This document shows positions 1-9,400 of a stretch of 14,936 nt of DNA, one piece after another. How positions within the stretch are numbered: position 1 is the first letter of the stretch; each line of letters begins with the position of its first letter. The translations under genes were made by a program, and so were the position numbers. Below the pieces are notes generated by a model, which saw only the letters and a program-made list of their open reading frames with translations, was not told the origin of the DNA and did not search any database. Origin of the DNA: Hymenopellis radicata. Taxonomy: Eukaryota > Basidiomycota > Agaricomycetes > Agaricales > Physalacriaceae. The stretch is from NCBI GenBank assembly GCA_015501595.1, contig JADNRX010001075.1:1-14936 (forward strand), read 5' to 3'.

Positions 1-486
1 AATAAATCTATCGTTGTTGTGGCGTACGAGACCAAAAAGGGGAAATAGACGATCACCCCTAAGCGGGACGTTGACGACGCCGCCAAGAGAATAATGTATA
101 CACTCATTCATGTTCCTCTCTCTCATCGACCTCGTAGATATCGCCTATCGCGCGAGAATACGCTTTTTGGGACGCGTCTTGCCTTATTTCCTAAGCGTCT
201 ATTCATATGCGGCCCTCCTAAACGCTCGCCCGCCGTGCCTCATCGTCAGCATGCCGCACACTGCCGAGGCAACTGACCACGGCAGCCCGCTTCTTGCTGT
301 CACTGTGCGGGGGCCTGTGTCATCAGAGCGTCGCACCATGAAATCAACAGTTTGACAAGAAGAAAGGCACGCCAGCCTTCCCGCACTCGCAACGAAACGC
401 TCCACCATAGCTCCATTATTTCTGACACTGCTCACAAATCAGATCGTCCAGCTTCTTTCGTCAGTCATGATATGTCCGTCCGTGTA

Positions 487-503
487 ATGATGATGATGAT
501 GAT
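487..503. repeat. Short ATG/TGA trinucleotide microsatellite
   Basis: A run of about 5.7 copies of the trinucleotide ATG lies in apparently non-coding sequence. It is a simple-sequence tract likely to vary in length between strains. No functional role is indicated. Confidence 0.8.
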
Positions 504-1969
504 ACGGAAAACCTGGTTTATCGAGCCTTGACGCGATCACGTGCACGACGGGCCACAGATCCTGCACAGGGAAGCATCAGGTAGAGCCTGAGGGACGCGA
601 TATATTAATGTGTGAAAAAGATACGACGAGCCTGACATCGATATCATGCCAAGCATACGAGCACACCCGCGGCGATTGAGATGGGACATAGACATCTTTC
701 GACTTTGGAGAAACGGTCAGCTTACCGCTTCGTATGAAGCACCGCGGCGAGGGCAAGCTCACAAGTCTACAACGCTGTCAGTCACCGAAATGGCAGAAAA
801 CATGGTCATACCGTGCGAGCCTGTCATGTGGGGATGAGGTGGTGGCGTCCTGATACGGCGAATGCGTGGTCTGGAGTAGGGATTAGATGCTGTAACACAC
901 CGTAAAATAATCCCAGATACAGATATCAAGGTACGATCCACCGAACTTGAAGACACGAACGCAACGTAACAAAATGGCCCTTGGTGATATTTGGCGAATT
1001 CAAGGCTTGTAGATATGCGGCAGATTGGTGAATCATCTTCAAAGGTCGAGCCGTCGAGCCTTGGCGGAGTCCACCCGGGCCTGTTTCCTTTGCTTTGAGC
1101 GTAAGAGGAAAATTTCGAGCGGAGTTCTCACCTACGGTAATCAAGGATAGCATCATTCGCTTGATGAATGGAGAGGAATTTTTTCCGCGACTGAGGTGGT
1201 GTCGTACGTGGTTGGCAGCTCCGGCGAACAGACAATGGCTGAACAGCCGCAAAAGTGGGACAAGCTAAAGATCAAACTATGACAAGTAACGGCCTGCAAG
1301 GGGAGATAGGTGCAACAACAATCGCGGTTGAACCAGAGAACGTGTCGCTACCGGGGTCCGGTTCTCGGAAACGAGCGACTTGCCGTTTCGGGCCGAGTAC
1401 CCTTTTTCGCTTTCAACCACGAACGCTGGATGCTCTATTCGCAAGCTCCTTAATCCACGCTGATTTCTATCTTCTACCGTCCTTCTGAGCTGCTCATCTG
1501 AAATTCTGGAGCATTATAAGGCTCCGTTATCATGACGGCTGTTGCTTCAGTGAATTGGTCTGCGCAAGAGTGTTTGCAGATGCCGGTATGGCAGATTGCG
1601 AGGCCATCTGCGTATCCTGTTGCCAAATCAGGACATCGTCGCTGTTGCCCTGTTTGCGTTGACAGATAGGCATATTAACCAACCCTCCGTCCAGTTCGCA
1701 TGCGTGTCATCGTCCAAAGGAGGAGGAGTTCTCGTGATCGTGGAGTACACCATTCCACGCAATTGGATATATGAACCAAATATGAACGCCACTTTGCTTT
1801 CATGATCGGTTTTTCGGAACGGTAGAACTTTTGGTGAAGGTGCTCTTTCCGCGAGCTTTCTTGGTAAGCATATGCAGCCTTCAATTCTTTTCATTTGAGT
1901 TGGCTGCACATCTTCGGAATGTACAGGATACACATTTGGACATACCCTTGGGTGTTACTGTACACCAGA

Positions 1970-1990
1970 GGGGAGACCTTGGGGAGACCT
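1970..1990. repeat. 11-bp tandem duplication (GGGGAGACCTT)
   Basis: The unit GGGGAGACCTT occurs once and is followed directly by GGGGAGACCT. A reverse-type echo (CTCC) comes next, so part of it could fold. It lies about 240 bases upstream of the transporter remnant's start codon and could be a duplicated regulatory site or plain replication slippage. Nothing in the sequence decides between these. Confidence 0.45.
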
Positions 1991-2100
1991 CTCCGTGGTG
2001 GACGGACGACTACTTATTTTTAGCCTGGTCGGAAATACTTTTTTCCACGTTCAGTACGTTGGTGTGGCGTCACCACCCACCACGGGTTTACTAAACTGCG

Positions 2101-2225
2101 TTTTTCTTTTTTCACGCTATAGATAAGAACGACGACAACAGCGTTCGTCACTTTCTCCGCCACTGGTTCATAATTTTTTCACTTCGTTCTAATTTTGATC
2201 TTTGGGAGCCTTGAACACGTCCACC
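2101..2225 (+). promoter_or_regulatory. Probable core promoter and leader of the transporter remnant
   Basis: A T-rich stretch is followed by a TATA-like motif, TATAGATAA, at 2118-2126, then a pyrimidine-rich leader. The ATG at 2226 sits in the context CCACCATG, which is favourable for fungal translation. The layout, with a TATA-like box about 105 bases before the ATG, is typical of a fungal protein-coding gene. Because the gene behind it is broken, any transcript made here would be non-productive or could read into the embedded gene at 2669. Confidence 0.4.
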
Positions 2226-2574
2226 ATGACCGAAGCGCCCTCCATCTCTGAAAAGTCGCGATACTACTGCCGTACGAGCCGCCTTGAAAGATGGGATCCC
2301 ACATTATATGGGACTCACAGGGGACAGGCTCCTCACTGCTATCACGATTACAGCTACGCTTGGTGAGTAATTTCTTCCCTGGTGAACTGCAGGTCCTCTG
2401 ACATATTTCTCAAGGCTTCTTATTATTCGGCTATGACCATGTCATGTCTGGTATCATCTCGGCGGAGCAATTCTATCGCGCATTTCCATCGATCTAAAAT
2501 TGACCGGCGCGAAGCACTCGTCGACGATGCAAGCAATCTATACTGCTATTGACGAGGTTGGATGTTTGGCTAGC
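2226..2574 (+). pseudogene. MFS hexose/sugar transporter, 5' remnant
   Basis: This is the N-terminal piece of a sugar-porter family MFS transporter, which would import hexoses across the plasma membrane. The frame from the ATG at 2308 encodes MGLTGDRLLTAITITATLG and stops at a GTGAGT donor at 2363. After an intron (2363-2414, unusual AAG acceptor) it continues FLLFGYDHVMSGIISAEQFY, the hallmark first-helix motif of the family. A TAA then ends the frame near 2497. In another frame the conserved block STMQAIYTAIDEVGCLA follows at about 2527-2571, after which similarity stops. The likely true start at 2226 (MTEAPSISEKS) is out of frame with the MGLTG block, so there is a third lesion. Only about 100 of an expected ~520 residues are present. 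The C-terminal end reappears near 4170-4330. Family assignment is confident; exact lesion positions are approximate. Confidence 0.85.
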
Positions 2575-2668
2575 TGGAAAAACTACCATTTGCGGCCGCG
2601 TTATGTCACGTCACACTGCACGACCTGTTTTACACGTGCCACTCGCTTCCACTCTTTGCGGCCAAACC

Positions 2669-4011
2669 ATGACATCCAAGAGACCACGGAGTGATTCCTC
2701 ATACCCTCCTGATTCACGGGAGGCCGCTTTGGAAACCATACGCCGGCTCAGAAGACGGTTCAATATCGATCCTGCCATGTTGAAAGATGATGATTCAGGC
2801 TCAGGTCTGTCACTATTCCGACTTTTGTGCTAAGAAATTAACATGGAACAAGTTAGCTCCTCGAAAGTCACATATGCTCACATATGCTCAGGCCGCTCCT
2901 CTCGTAGGACTTGATCCGACGAGGGAACTGCGCGACATTGGGACCTTTGAGATTCACCGTTCTCGGATTCCCACAGATCTTTTCAGGTCGATTGTAGTTG
3001 ATATGGATATCATGTTAGTGCAGTACGGCGCCCCTATTGAGCATGGAACGGAAGAGGCGACATCGAGGTTCTTTTCTCCGGTACGAATAATCTAATTCTC
3101 TCGCGCCCTCGAAAGTTCACTGCAACCCTCAGATTTTCAACCACCTAGTTAAGCTGTTCAACTTCATGCTCAGGAATAAGCCAGAGACGATGATCGATGG
3201 TCGCATTGGTATGCAGAATCGTATCGAGTACTTCTTCCGAACTTTTGGTGCTGTCGCGCTGCTCTGTATTGAGATGAAGCTCAAGGTGGGAAATGATGTC
3301 GAACGTTTGGGATTATTGCTCAGGTTATAGCTGAATGTGATGGTAAGCCTCGTGCGTCTCTGGCTTACATTTTCTGCTCCTGACCTGGGTGTACAGGCTG
3401 CGACGTCAAGAACTCCTCCGCGGATTATTCTCTACCTATCCACTGCATTTTTACGGATGGCTTGACGTACGAATTCTTCAAGTTCGAAAAAAACCCAAAA
3501 AACCCAAATCCGTCTTTTCTCCGTGGTTGCTTTTCTGGAGATCCGGTCCACCTCCGGCATGGCCTGAAAGTACCCAACTATTCGTCCATGAAGACTACTC
3601 TTCCCTTCATTCTCCAGCTTCGTTGCGCATGCGAGACAGTCTTTGACATAATGCTGAGCGCATATATCGAAGGCTTGAAGGCGTATCACGTTCACTCGGA
3701 AGAGTGGGGAAGGAAGCACGGTTCGAAGAGACCTAGTTTAGATGGATGGGATCGGGCGCTTCAGTCGGCTGACCGTGCGTTGGCAGCATTTAGGGAGGCT
3801 GAGGTTCAGCGCAAGGATGGTGATCTTGATGCTGCAGATGCGACTACTGATCAAGCTCTTCTTGCGCTACAGGAGAGGTATAAATTCTACTCTCATCTGC
3901 AGTCTGATCAATCATTCCTTACTTCCTCTCAGTACAGGAGCAGCGCCGACTTTCTATGGATCTCGCCTCATCATGAAAGACTGGGACGAGGTTGTGGTTA
4001 GGAAGGCATAA
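2669..4011 (+). CDS. Uncharacterised fungal protein with PD-(D/E)XK-like spacing, embedded in a dead transporter
   Basis: The model is join(2669-2804, 2857-3080, 3133-3285, 3324-3342, 3397-3877, 3933-4011). It gives 363 residues with every splice phase closing and no internal stop. The protein starts MTSKRPRSDSS with a basic, hydrophilic head. In the middle it has MIDGRIG (Asp142) and IEMK (Glu167, Lys169), followed by IAECDGCD. A D...ExK pattern 25 residues apart resembles the PD-(D/E)XK nuclease core, but that is inference from spacing only. The stretch FTDGLTYEFFKFEK and an Ala/Glu/Asp-rich helical C-terminus (about 280-340) recall a common but unnamed family of agaricomycete proteins, which I know only from general acquaintance. 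There is no signal peptide or membrane segment, so it is probably intracellular. Its presumed promoter is at most about 95 bases, lying between the transporter break and the ATG. Oddities are a 38-nt intron, a 19-nt exon and a 10-bp tandem repeat in exon 2. The function is not known. Confidence 0.75.
2868..2887 (+). repeat. 10-bp tandem duplication in exon 2 of the embedded gene
   Basis: TCACATATGC is present twice in direct tandem. In the chosen model, with the intron ending at 2856, it is coding and reads in two frames because 10 is not a multiple of 3. If the acceptor were instead the CAG at 2889-2891, the repeat would be intronic, but the reading frame would then fail. Confidence 0.75.
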
Positions 4012-4169
4012 AAACACACCTCTATTGACTGTAGCGTTTGTACAAAAAAAGTCACATTCTTAACATTATAACATGCCTCGCCTTAAGTTTCGTCTCTGCT
4101 CTTAATCGGTAATCTTCTACATTCCATCTCTCAGATTCTGTTTAGTCCTGTCATTTTCGAAATGTACAC

Positions 4170-4330
4170 TGGTCTTCCTCGACGATTGGCTCTGATCCTG
4201 GCGGCATCTGGCTCTTCTACGTGGAGACCGAGGGACGCACCCTAGAGGAAATAGACTTGCCAAAGCCTACACGAACAAGGAGTGGCATGTGAAGGTTGGC
4301 AATGAGATGCCCAAGCTCTCGACGGACTAA
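4170..4330 (+). pseudogene. MFS hexose/sugar transporter, 3' remnant
   Basis: This is the C-terminal tail of the same transporter type as 2226-2574. One frame gives GIWLFYVETEGRTLEEIDL, the sugar-porter PETxGRTLEEID signature that follows the last membrane helix. Within about two codons the frame shifts to KAYTNKEWHVKVGNEMPKL, the usual charged cytoplasmic tail, which ends at TAA 4328-4330. Comparison with the family pattern suggests a loss of about 7 bases between GACTTG and CCAAAGCC. A second one-base loss is possible near 4203. The upstream edge of recognisable similarity is soft, around 4170-4190. Together with the 5' piece this shows one gene that lost its middle and gained other DNA there. 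The alternative, two unrelated fragments brought together by chance, is less economical. Confidence 0.82.
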
Positions 4331-4717
4331 GTGGGGACTTGCTGGGATTTGGAGCATCGAGTAGGATCTGCTGCGCCGTCAGTCTGGGAGATCAAGGCGA
4401 GAAACGAAAGCAGCAGGACTGGGAGCAGTCTTCGGCCTCTGGCCGCGTATAGAGCTCTATGTCGAGCTAGATTATGATCATGGTACCCTTTCACGACAAA
4501 AGTAGTTGTGCTTAGACCGATTATCATCATTAGATGCATGTATCACCTCCGTCTACAGTCGTGTAAGATATCACCAAGTAGATAGTCGCATGAATCTAAA
4601 CCGTGAAGTACGCTACTTCGGAACGGAACCTTTTTTGAGTGGCTGTGCATTTCTCAACTTGCACTCGTTCTGCGATCGTCAACGCGTCCCAACTCTCCTA
4701 TCGCTGAAAATTTCGGC
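4331..4717. other. Intergenic region upstream of the two-membrane-segment gene
   Basis: No gene is seen. The open frame across 4506-4721 has no family resemblance and runs into the next gene's start region in another frame. The last ~90 bases are pyrimidine-rich and are the probable leader of the gene at 4718. Confidence 0.55.
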
Positions 4718-5446
4718 ATGAACAAAATTAAACGCTCAGCGCCGACCTCCCCGTCCAAAGCGTCTGGCTCATCTCAGGCTCTGAAGCCTCGGACCAGCTC
4801 TTCGCGAAGTAATTCCACTCCGGCACCGATACACCAAGTCCCCCTTGAAAACCAAATGATACCCCGAAACCATGTTGAGCAGTACTGGGCTGCGCGTGCG
4901 CTGACGGCGGAGGCGTTGCTTAAAGCGCGAACTGAACATCATCGGGAACTTCGCGCCATGTCGGTGACGGAGGACATGAAGCGTACGGTGCGCTGCCAGT
5001 TAATGACGATTGCCGAGTGTTGACGGATGTTAGCGCGAGCGTTCCGGGCTGATAAAGGCTAATGAGGACAAGTTGGTCAGGATGGAGAGGCTAACCGTGC
5101 GTTCGCTTTTCTGATATATGCATCTACAGCTCATACTATGGGTTTCTAGTGGGCTTTGCTTGGGATTATAGTCTTTCTCGCTCTATTCATTAGTGCGCGC
5201 CAACGCGAACCACAACGGCAGCATTGGCTCCTTCCGTCACATTTCACAATACCTGTTCTTTCTCCGTTCACCTCGGTGGTTAGTCTTTATGAATGCTATC
5301 TGTCTTCACTGCTTAATTATCTGCAGGTGGAGCATGAGGCTTCGATAATCGGAGCCAGGATAATCATCGCATCGCTGCTTATAACAGCATGTCTTGTCTA
5401 TTTTGTATACCGCCACTGGATTGTAAACCATCCCCGCAAATCTTAG
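4718..5446 (+). CDS. Small membrane protein: helical arm plus two transmembrane segments
   Basis: The model is join(4718-4987, 5034-5096, 5150-5278, 5327-5446), giving 193 residues. All three introns are in phase 0 and remove in-frame stops; the third could be read through. Residues 1-45 are Ser/Pro/Lys-rich and probably disordered. Residues about 52-111 (EQYWAARALTAEALLKARTE and on to KLVRMERLT) are charged and helix-forming, possibly a coiled coil. Segment one, WALLGIIVFLALFI, starts at residue 112, and segment two, IIIASLLITACLVYFVY, lies at about 162-178, followed by a basic tail. The charge pattern suggests a hairpin membrane anchor presenting a cytosolic helix. No signal peptide is seen. 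The middle block looks like a conserved basidiomycete hypothetical protein, but I cannot name it. Splicing makes the model intact, whereas reading without introns would make it look like a pseudogene. The alternative is a decayed gene. Confidence 0.7.
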
Positions 5447-5765
5447 TGTTTGATCGTCTTGTAGGTGAACGCTAAAAATGACTCATCAACGCGATTTACA
5501 TGTTACCGCCCCCCGCACTGCACGGGTTACACTGGATTACGCCTCGAAATAACTGCGACTGGCGCGCTGATTTGGTGTTCACATAACGAACTCGGGCATG
5601 CCTGGATGGTTTCTATCGACCTCGTTCTCTTCGAGGAAGTAGCGCTCAAAATTTTGTTCCTGGTAATTATTAAAACCCAGAACGTTGGGCGCTGCCCTTC
5701 CGCGGTTGCAAGCCAAGTTTATTCAATCCATTATAATGGTCTCAGTCTGCGGGTCAGTTAAGAGG

Positions 5766-5785
5766 TCGATTCGGCTCCGAATCGA
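5766..5785. repeat. 20-bp near-perfect palindrome (9-bp arms, 2-bp centre)
   Basis: TCGATTCGG, then CT, then CCGAATCGA: the two arms are exact reverse complements. The spacing and symmetry suit a dimeric transcription-factor site or a small hairpin. The site lies about 635 bases upstream of the FKS start and 320 bases downstream of the membrane-protein gene. A role in either gene's regulation is inference. Confidence 0.8.
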
Positions 5786-6184
5786 GGTGGGCAGTTGCGC
5801 GATGTACGCACTGCTTTGGCTCAAATTCTACAACGGGTAGGGAACGGGTTCGATGGCGCCAGTGGAGGTTGTGGCCAAGGTTGGGCGCCGAAACTCGTCT
5901 AAGACCTGTCAAACACGGATGAATCATGGCTTATCTCTGCGAATGTTACCAAGTATGTGAAGAAAGTTATGTGAGGATGGTTGTAAGAGTGCTTTGCTTG
6001 GTCGGGAACTTGACATGTCTGCGAGGCTACTGATACGAATCAGGCGATGTAATCAACGACGTAACCTGTCTGGGCGGTCTAAACACGAATGCTCGCCGGA
6101 ATAGCCATGGACACTGATCGTAGCCGAAACCATGACCGGGCTATTTGTATGGGAACAAATCGGAAGATAGAAAGCGGAAGGTCT

Positions 6185-6201
6185 TTTATTGTGGCAATAA
6201 A
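6185..6201. repeat. Short inverted repeat with CCAAT-like core
   Basis: TTTATTG, TGG, CAATAAA forms a 7-bp stem with a 3-base loop about 200 bases before the FKS ATG. It contains inverted ATTG/CAAT elements that could suggest a CCAAT-box-like site, though the full CCAAT is not present. The evidence is weak. Confidence 0.35.
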
Positions 6202-6400
6202 GAGTGCATTAACGAGCGGCACCTAAGAGGAAGGGACGTGCGCGCCTGGCCAAGTACTCGAGAAATAAGGAACGAGGGTGCCGCCAAGTGAAACTTACCC
6301 GATTAAGAGTCCGCAGGTACAGCCACCACCCTTGGTTGCCACACACTTGAGTTTCGTCATTTTCCATTTCTCATCTCATCTTTCCTTTCTACCACCACCT

Positions 6401-9400
6401 ATGTCGGGACGTCCAGGGCATAGCCAGGAGGGCTACCCATCATCGTCGCCCTCGTCATTTGACGCCCACCAGAACGACCCGTTCAGCCCGCCTACACGCC
6501 GGTATTACGACAACGATTCAGAGGACTATGGTCGCAGAGATACCTATGCCTCTGACAACAGCAACGCCGGCTTTTACGACCATAACGGTGCTTATGACCC
6601 ATATCGTGCGTGCCATGCCCTCTCTGCACTCTCTTGCGATGTTGACATGTGTCGGCTTCAGCTCCACAAGACAACGATTCTGACGGTGACGTTTACGGGC
6701 AGCGTTATGCGCCCTCTGCCGAGTCGCTTGGTGTGCCACGCGTAAACCAGTCCGAGTCCTCGACGCCCACATTCGTTGACTATGGTGCTTCGGCGGGCGG
6801 TCGTGATGCCTATCCGGCCTGGTCGACTGAGCGCAACATTCCGCTCTCGAAAGAGGAAATCGAAGATATCTTTCTTGATCTCACTCAGAAATTCGGTTTT
6901 CAGAGGGATTCTATGAGGAACATGGTGCGTTTTTGCTTCTTCTCCCCAGTTCAACCGATTCTGACATGCCGTTGCAGTTTGATTTCCTAATGCAGCTGCT
7001 TGATAGCCGAGCATCCCGTATGGCGCCAAACCAGGCCCTCCTCACGCTACACGCCGACTACATCGGTGGCCATAACGCGAATTATCGCAAGTGGTACTTT
7101 GCTGCCCAGCTTGACCTTGACGATGCTGTCGGTCAAGTGCAAAATCCTGGCCTCACCCGCTTAAAGTCCAAGAAGGGTGGGAAACGACCCACGCACGAAA
7201 AGTCGCTAAACACCGCCATCGAGCGCTGGCGACAGGCGATGAACAACATGAGCCAGTACGATCGCCTCCGCCAGATTGCCCTCTACCTTCTTCTTTGGGG
7301 AGAGGCCGCCCAGGTTCGATTCGTACCAGAGTGCCTGTGCTTCATTTTCAAGTGTGCGGACGATTATTACCGGTCGCCGGAGTGCCAGAATAGGATGGAG
7401 CCTGTACCGGAAGGTCTTTATCTGCGGGCTGTGGTGAAACCATTGTACCGGTTCATTCGTGACCAAGGGTACGAGGTTGTCGATGGAAAGTTCGTCAGGA
7501 GGGAGCGGGACCACGAAGATATCATTGGGTACGACGATGTCAACCAGCTTTTCTGGTATCCCGAGGGAATTGCGCGCATTGTTCTCAACGACAAAACACG
7601 GCTCGTTGATCTTGCGCCCGCTCAGCGTTTCATGAAGTTCGACCGGATAGATTGGAACCGGGCGTTCTTCAAAACGTACTATGAGCGTCGTTCGTTTGGA
7701 CATCTTCTCGTCAACTTCAACCGAATCTGGGTTATTCATATTTCCGTCTATTACTTCTACACGGCCTACAACTCCCCAACCATCTACCAGGTCAATGACA
7801 AGGATGTGACGTCTTTAGCATGGAGTGCTACAGCCCTTGGAGGCGCAGTTGCCACCGTCATTATGATCCTCGCTACGCTTACTGAATTCTCCTACATCCC
7901 GACCACCTGGAACAACACTTCTCACCTCACGCGACGTCTGGTGTTCCTTCTCATCACGCTTGCGCTTACCGCCGGGCCCACGTTCTACGTCGCCATCGCC
8001 GAGTCGAGCGGCAATGGTGGCCAACTTACCCTCATCCTTGGTATCGTCCAATTTTGGATATCCGTCGTAGCCACACTGCTCTTCGCCTTCATGCCCTCTG
8101 GCCGTATGTTCGGCGACAGGGTTGCGGGCAAGTCAAGAAAATACCTCGCGAGTCAGACATTCACGGCTAGTTATCCGGCGTTGGCGTCGACGAGTCGTTT
8201 CGCTTCCGTGATGCTTTGGGTTCTCGTTTTCGGTTGTAAATTTGTGGAGTCGTACTTCTTCCTGACACTGTCCTTCCGTGACCCCATCCGCGTCATGGTT
8301 GGCATGAAGATCCAGAACTGCAGTGACCGCTTTTGGGGTAACAACCTTTGCACCAACCACGCGGCGTTCACGCTCACGATCATGTATATCATGGACTTGG
8401 CGCTCTTCTTCTTGGACACCTTCCTCTGGTACATCATCTGGAATACGGTTATCAGTATCGGACGGTCTTTCTCCCTTGGACTTTCTATCTGGACGCCATG
8501 GAAGGATATTTACACAAGGTTACCGAAGCGGATATACGCGAAAACTGCTGGCGACAAACGACATGGAAGTAAAGTACAAGCCCAAGGTGAGCGCCTCAGT
8601 GCTTTGCGTCGCTTCTGCATCTAACACGCTTTGTGCAGGTCCTTGTGTCCCAGATTTGGAACGCCGTCATTATCTCCATGTACCGCGAGCATCTTCTCTC
8701 GATTGATCACGTTCAGAAGCTGCTTTACCACCAAGTCGACGCGGGTGCTGCCGCTGGTGGTCGTCGTAGTTTGAGAGCCCCTCCGTTCTTCATCTCGCAG
8801 AACGACAAGGGCTTCCGCGGAGAATTCTTTCCTCCAGGTAGCGAAGCCGAACGGCGCATTTCGTTCTTTGCCCAGTCGCTTACAACCGCCATGCCTCCTC
8901 CACTTCCTGTCGACGCCATGCCCACTTTCACTGTGCTTACGCCTCACTATAGTGAAAAGGTTCGTGCATTTTGACAATCACATTTCGTCTCTCACCATCT
9001 ATGTTAGATTCTTCTCTCGCTTCGTGAGATCATTCGTGAAGAAGACAAGAACACTCGGGTCACACTCTTGGAGTACCTGAAGCAGCTTCATCCTATCGAG
9101 TGGGACAACTTCGTCAAGGATACCAAGATTCTCGCTGAAGAGTCGGCAACGTTTAACGGCGTCACACCCTTCAATGACGAAAAGCAGACCAAAACAGACG
9201 ACTTGCCTTTCTACTTTATCGGTTTCAAGAGTGCAGCGCCGGAGTTCACCCTTCGTACCCGAATTTGGGCTTCCCTTCGCGCTCAGACTCTCTATCGCAC
9301 GGTTTCCGGCATGATGAACTATTCCAAGGCGATCAAGCTGCTCTACCGTGTCGAGAACCCGGAGGTTGTTCAGCTTTTCGGCGGCAACACCGACAAGCTT

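Larger units (their letters stand above)
1..2225. other. Region without a convincing gene
   Basis: I see no gene here. Open frames on both strands are short (at most about 108 codons), none resembles a known family, and I could not chain them through plausible GT-AG introns into a longer protein. I saw no tRNA-like cloverleaf, transposon end or long repeat. Small items are a trinucleotide run near 487 and an 11-bp tandem duplication near 1970. The last ~125 bases read as the promoter of the transporter remnant that follows. A fast-evolving or decayed gene could be missed by eye. Confidence 0.6.
5447..6400 (+). other. Intergenic region and promoter side of the glucan synthase gene
   Basis: No gene is supported. 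A frame at 5465-5761 has no ATG start near its beginning and no family resemblance. The region holds a 20-bp near-palindrome (5766-5785) and a 7-bp stem with a 3-base loop (6185-6201). From about 6355 to 6400 it becomes a CT-rich leader ending ACCACCACCT just before the FKS ATG, as expected for a strongly expressed fungal gene. I see no clear TATA box. Confidence 0.55.

Noticed and set aside
926..1252. Minus-strand open frame of 108 codons in the left intergenic region
   Set aside because: It begins at a non-ATG codon, matches no family I know, and could not be extended through convincing introns. A decayed or unknown gene is still possible.
2669..4011. Classical transposon or retrotransposed copy as the source of the embedded gene
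   Set aside because: I see no terminal inverted repeats, no transposase or reverse-transcriptase motifs, and the gene has five introns. The short A-run at 4043-4049 is too small to count as a retroposition tail.
4988..5149. Initial impression that the gene at 4718 is a frameshifted pseudogene
   Set aside because: Two GT-AG introns (4988-5033 and 5097-5149), both phase 0, remove the stops and frame changes exactly and yield a coherent helix and membrane segment.
5465..5761. Plus-strand frame of 98 codons after the membrane-protein gene
   Set aside because: It starts at GTG, has no recognisable domain, and cannot be joined to the previous gene because that gene ends in a clear stop after a basic tail.
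7206..7739. Minus-strand open frame of 177 codons opposite FKS exon 3
   Set aside because: It is antisense to the conserved FKS1 domain. No motif or plausible start context supports it.
8541..8544. Programmed ribosomal frameshift in FKS
   Set aside because: A4 followed by CTGCTG is not a known slippery site of fungal nuclear genes, and FKS genes elsewhere need no recoding. A sequence error is simpler.
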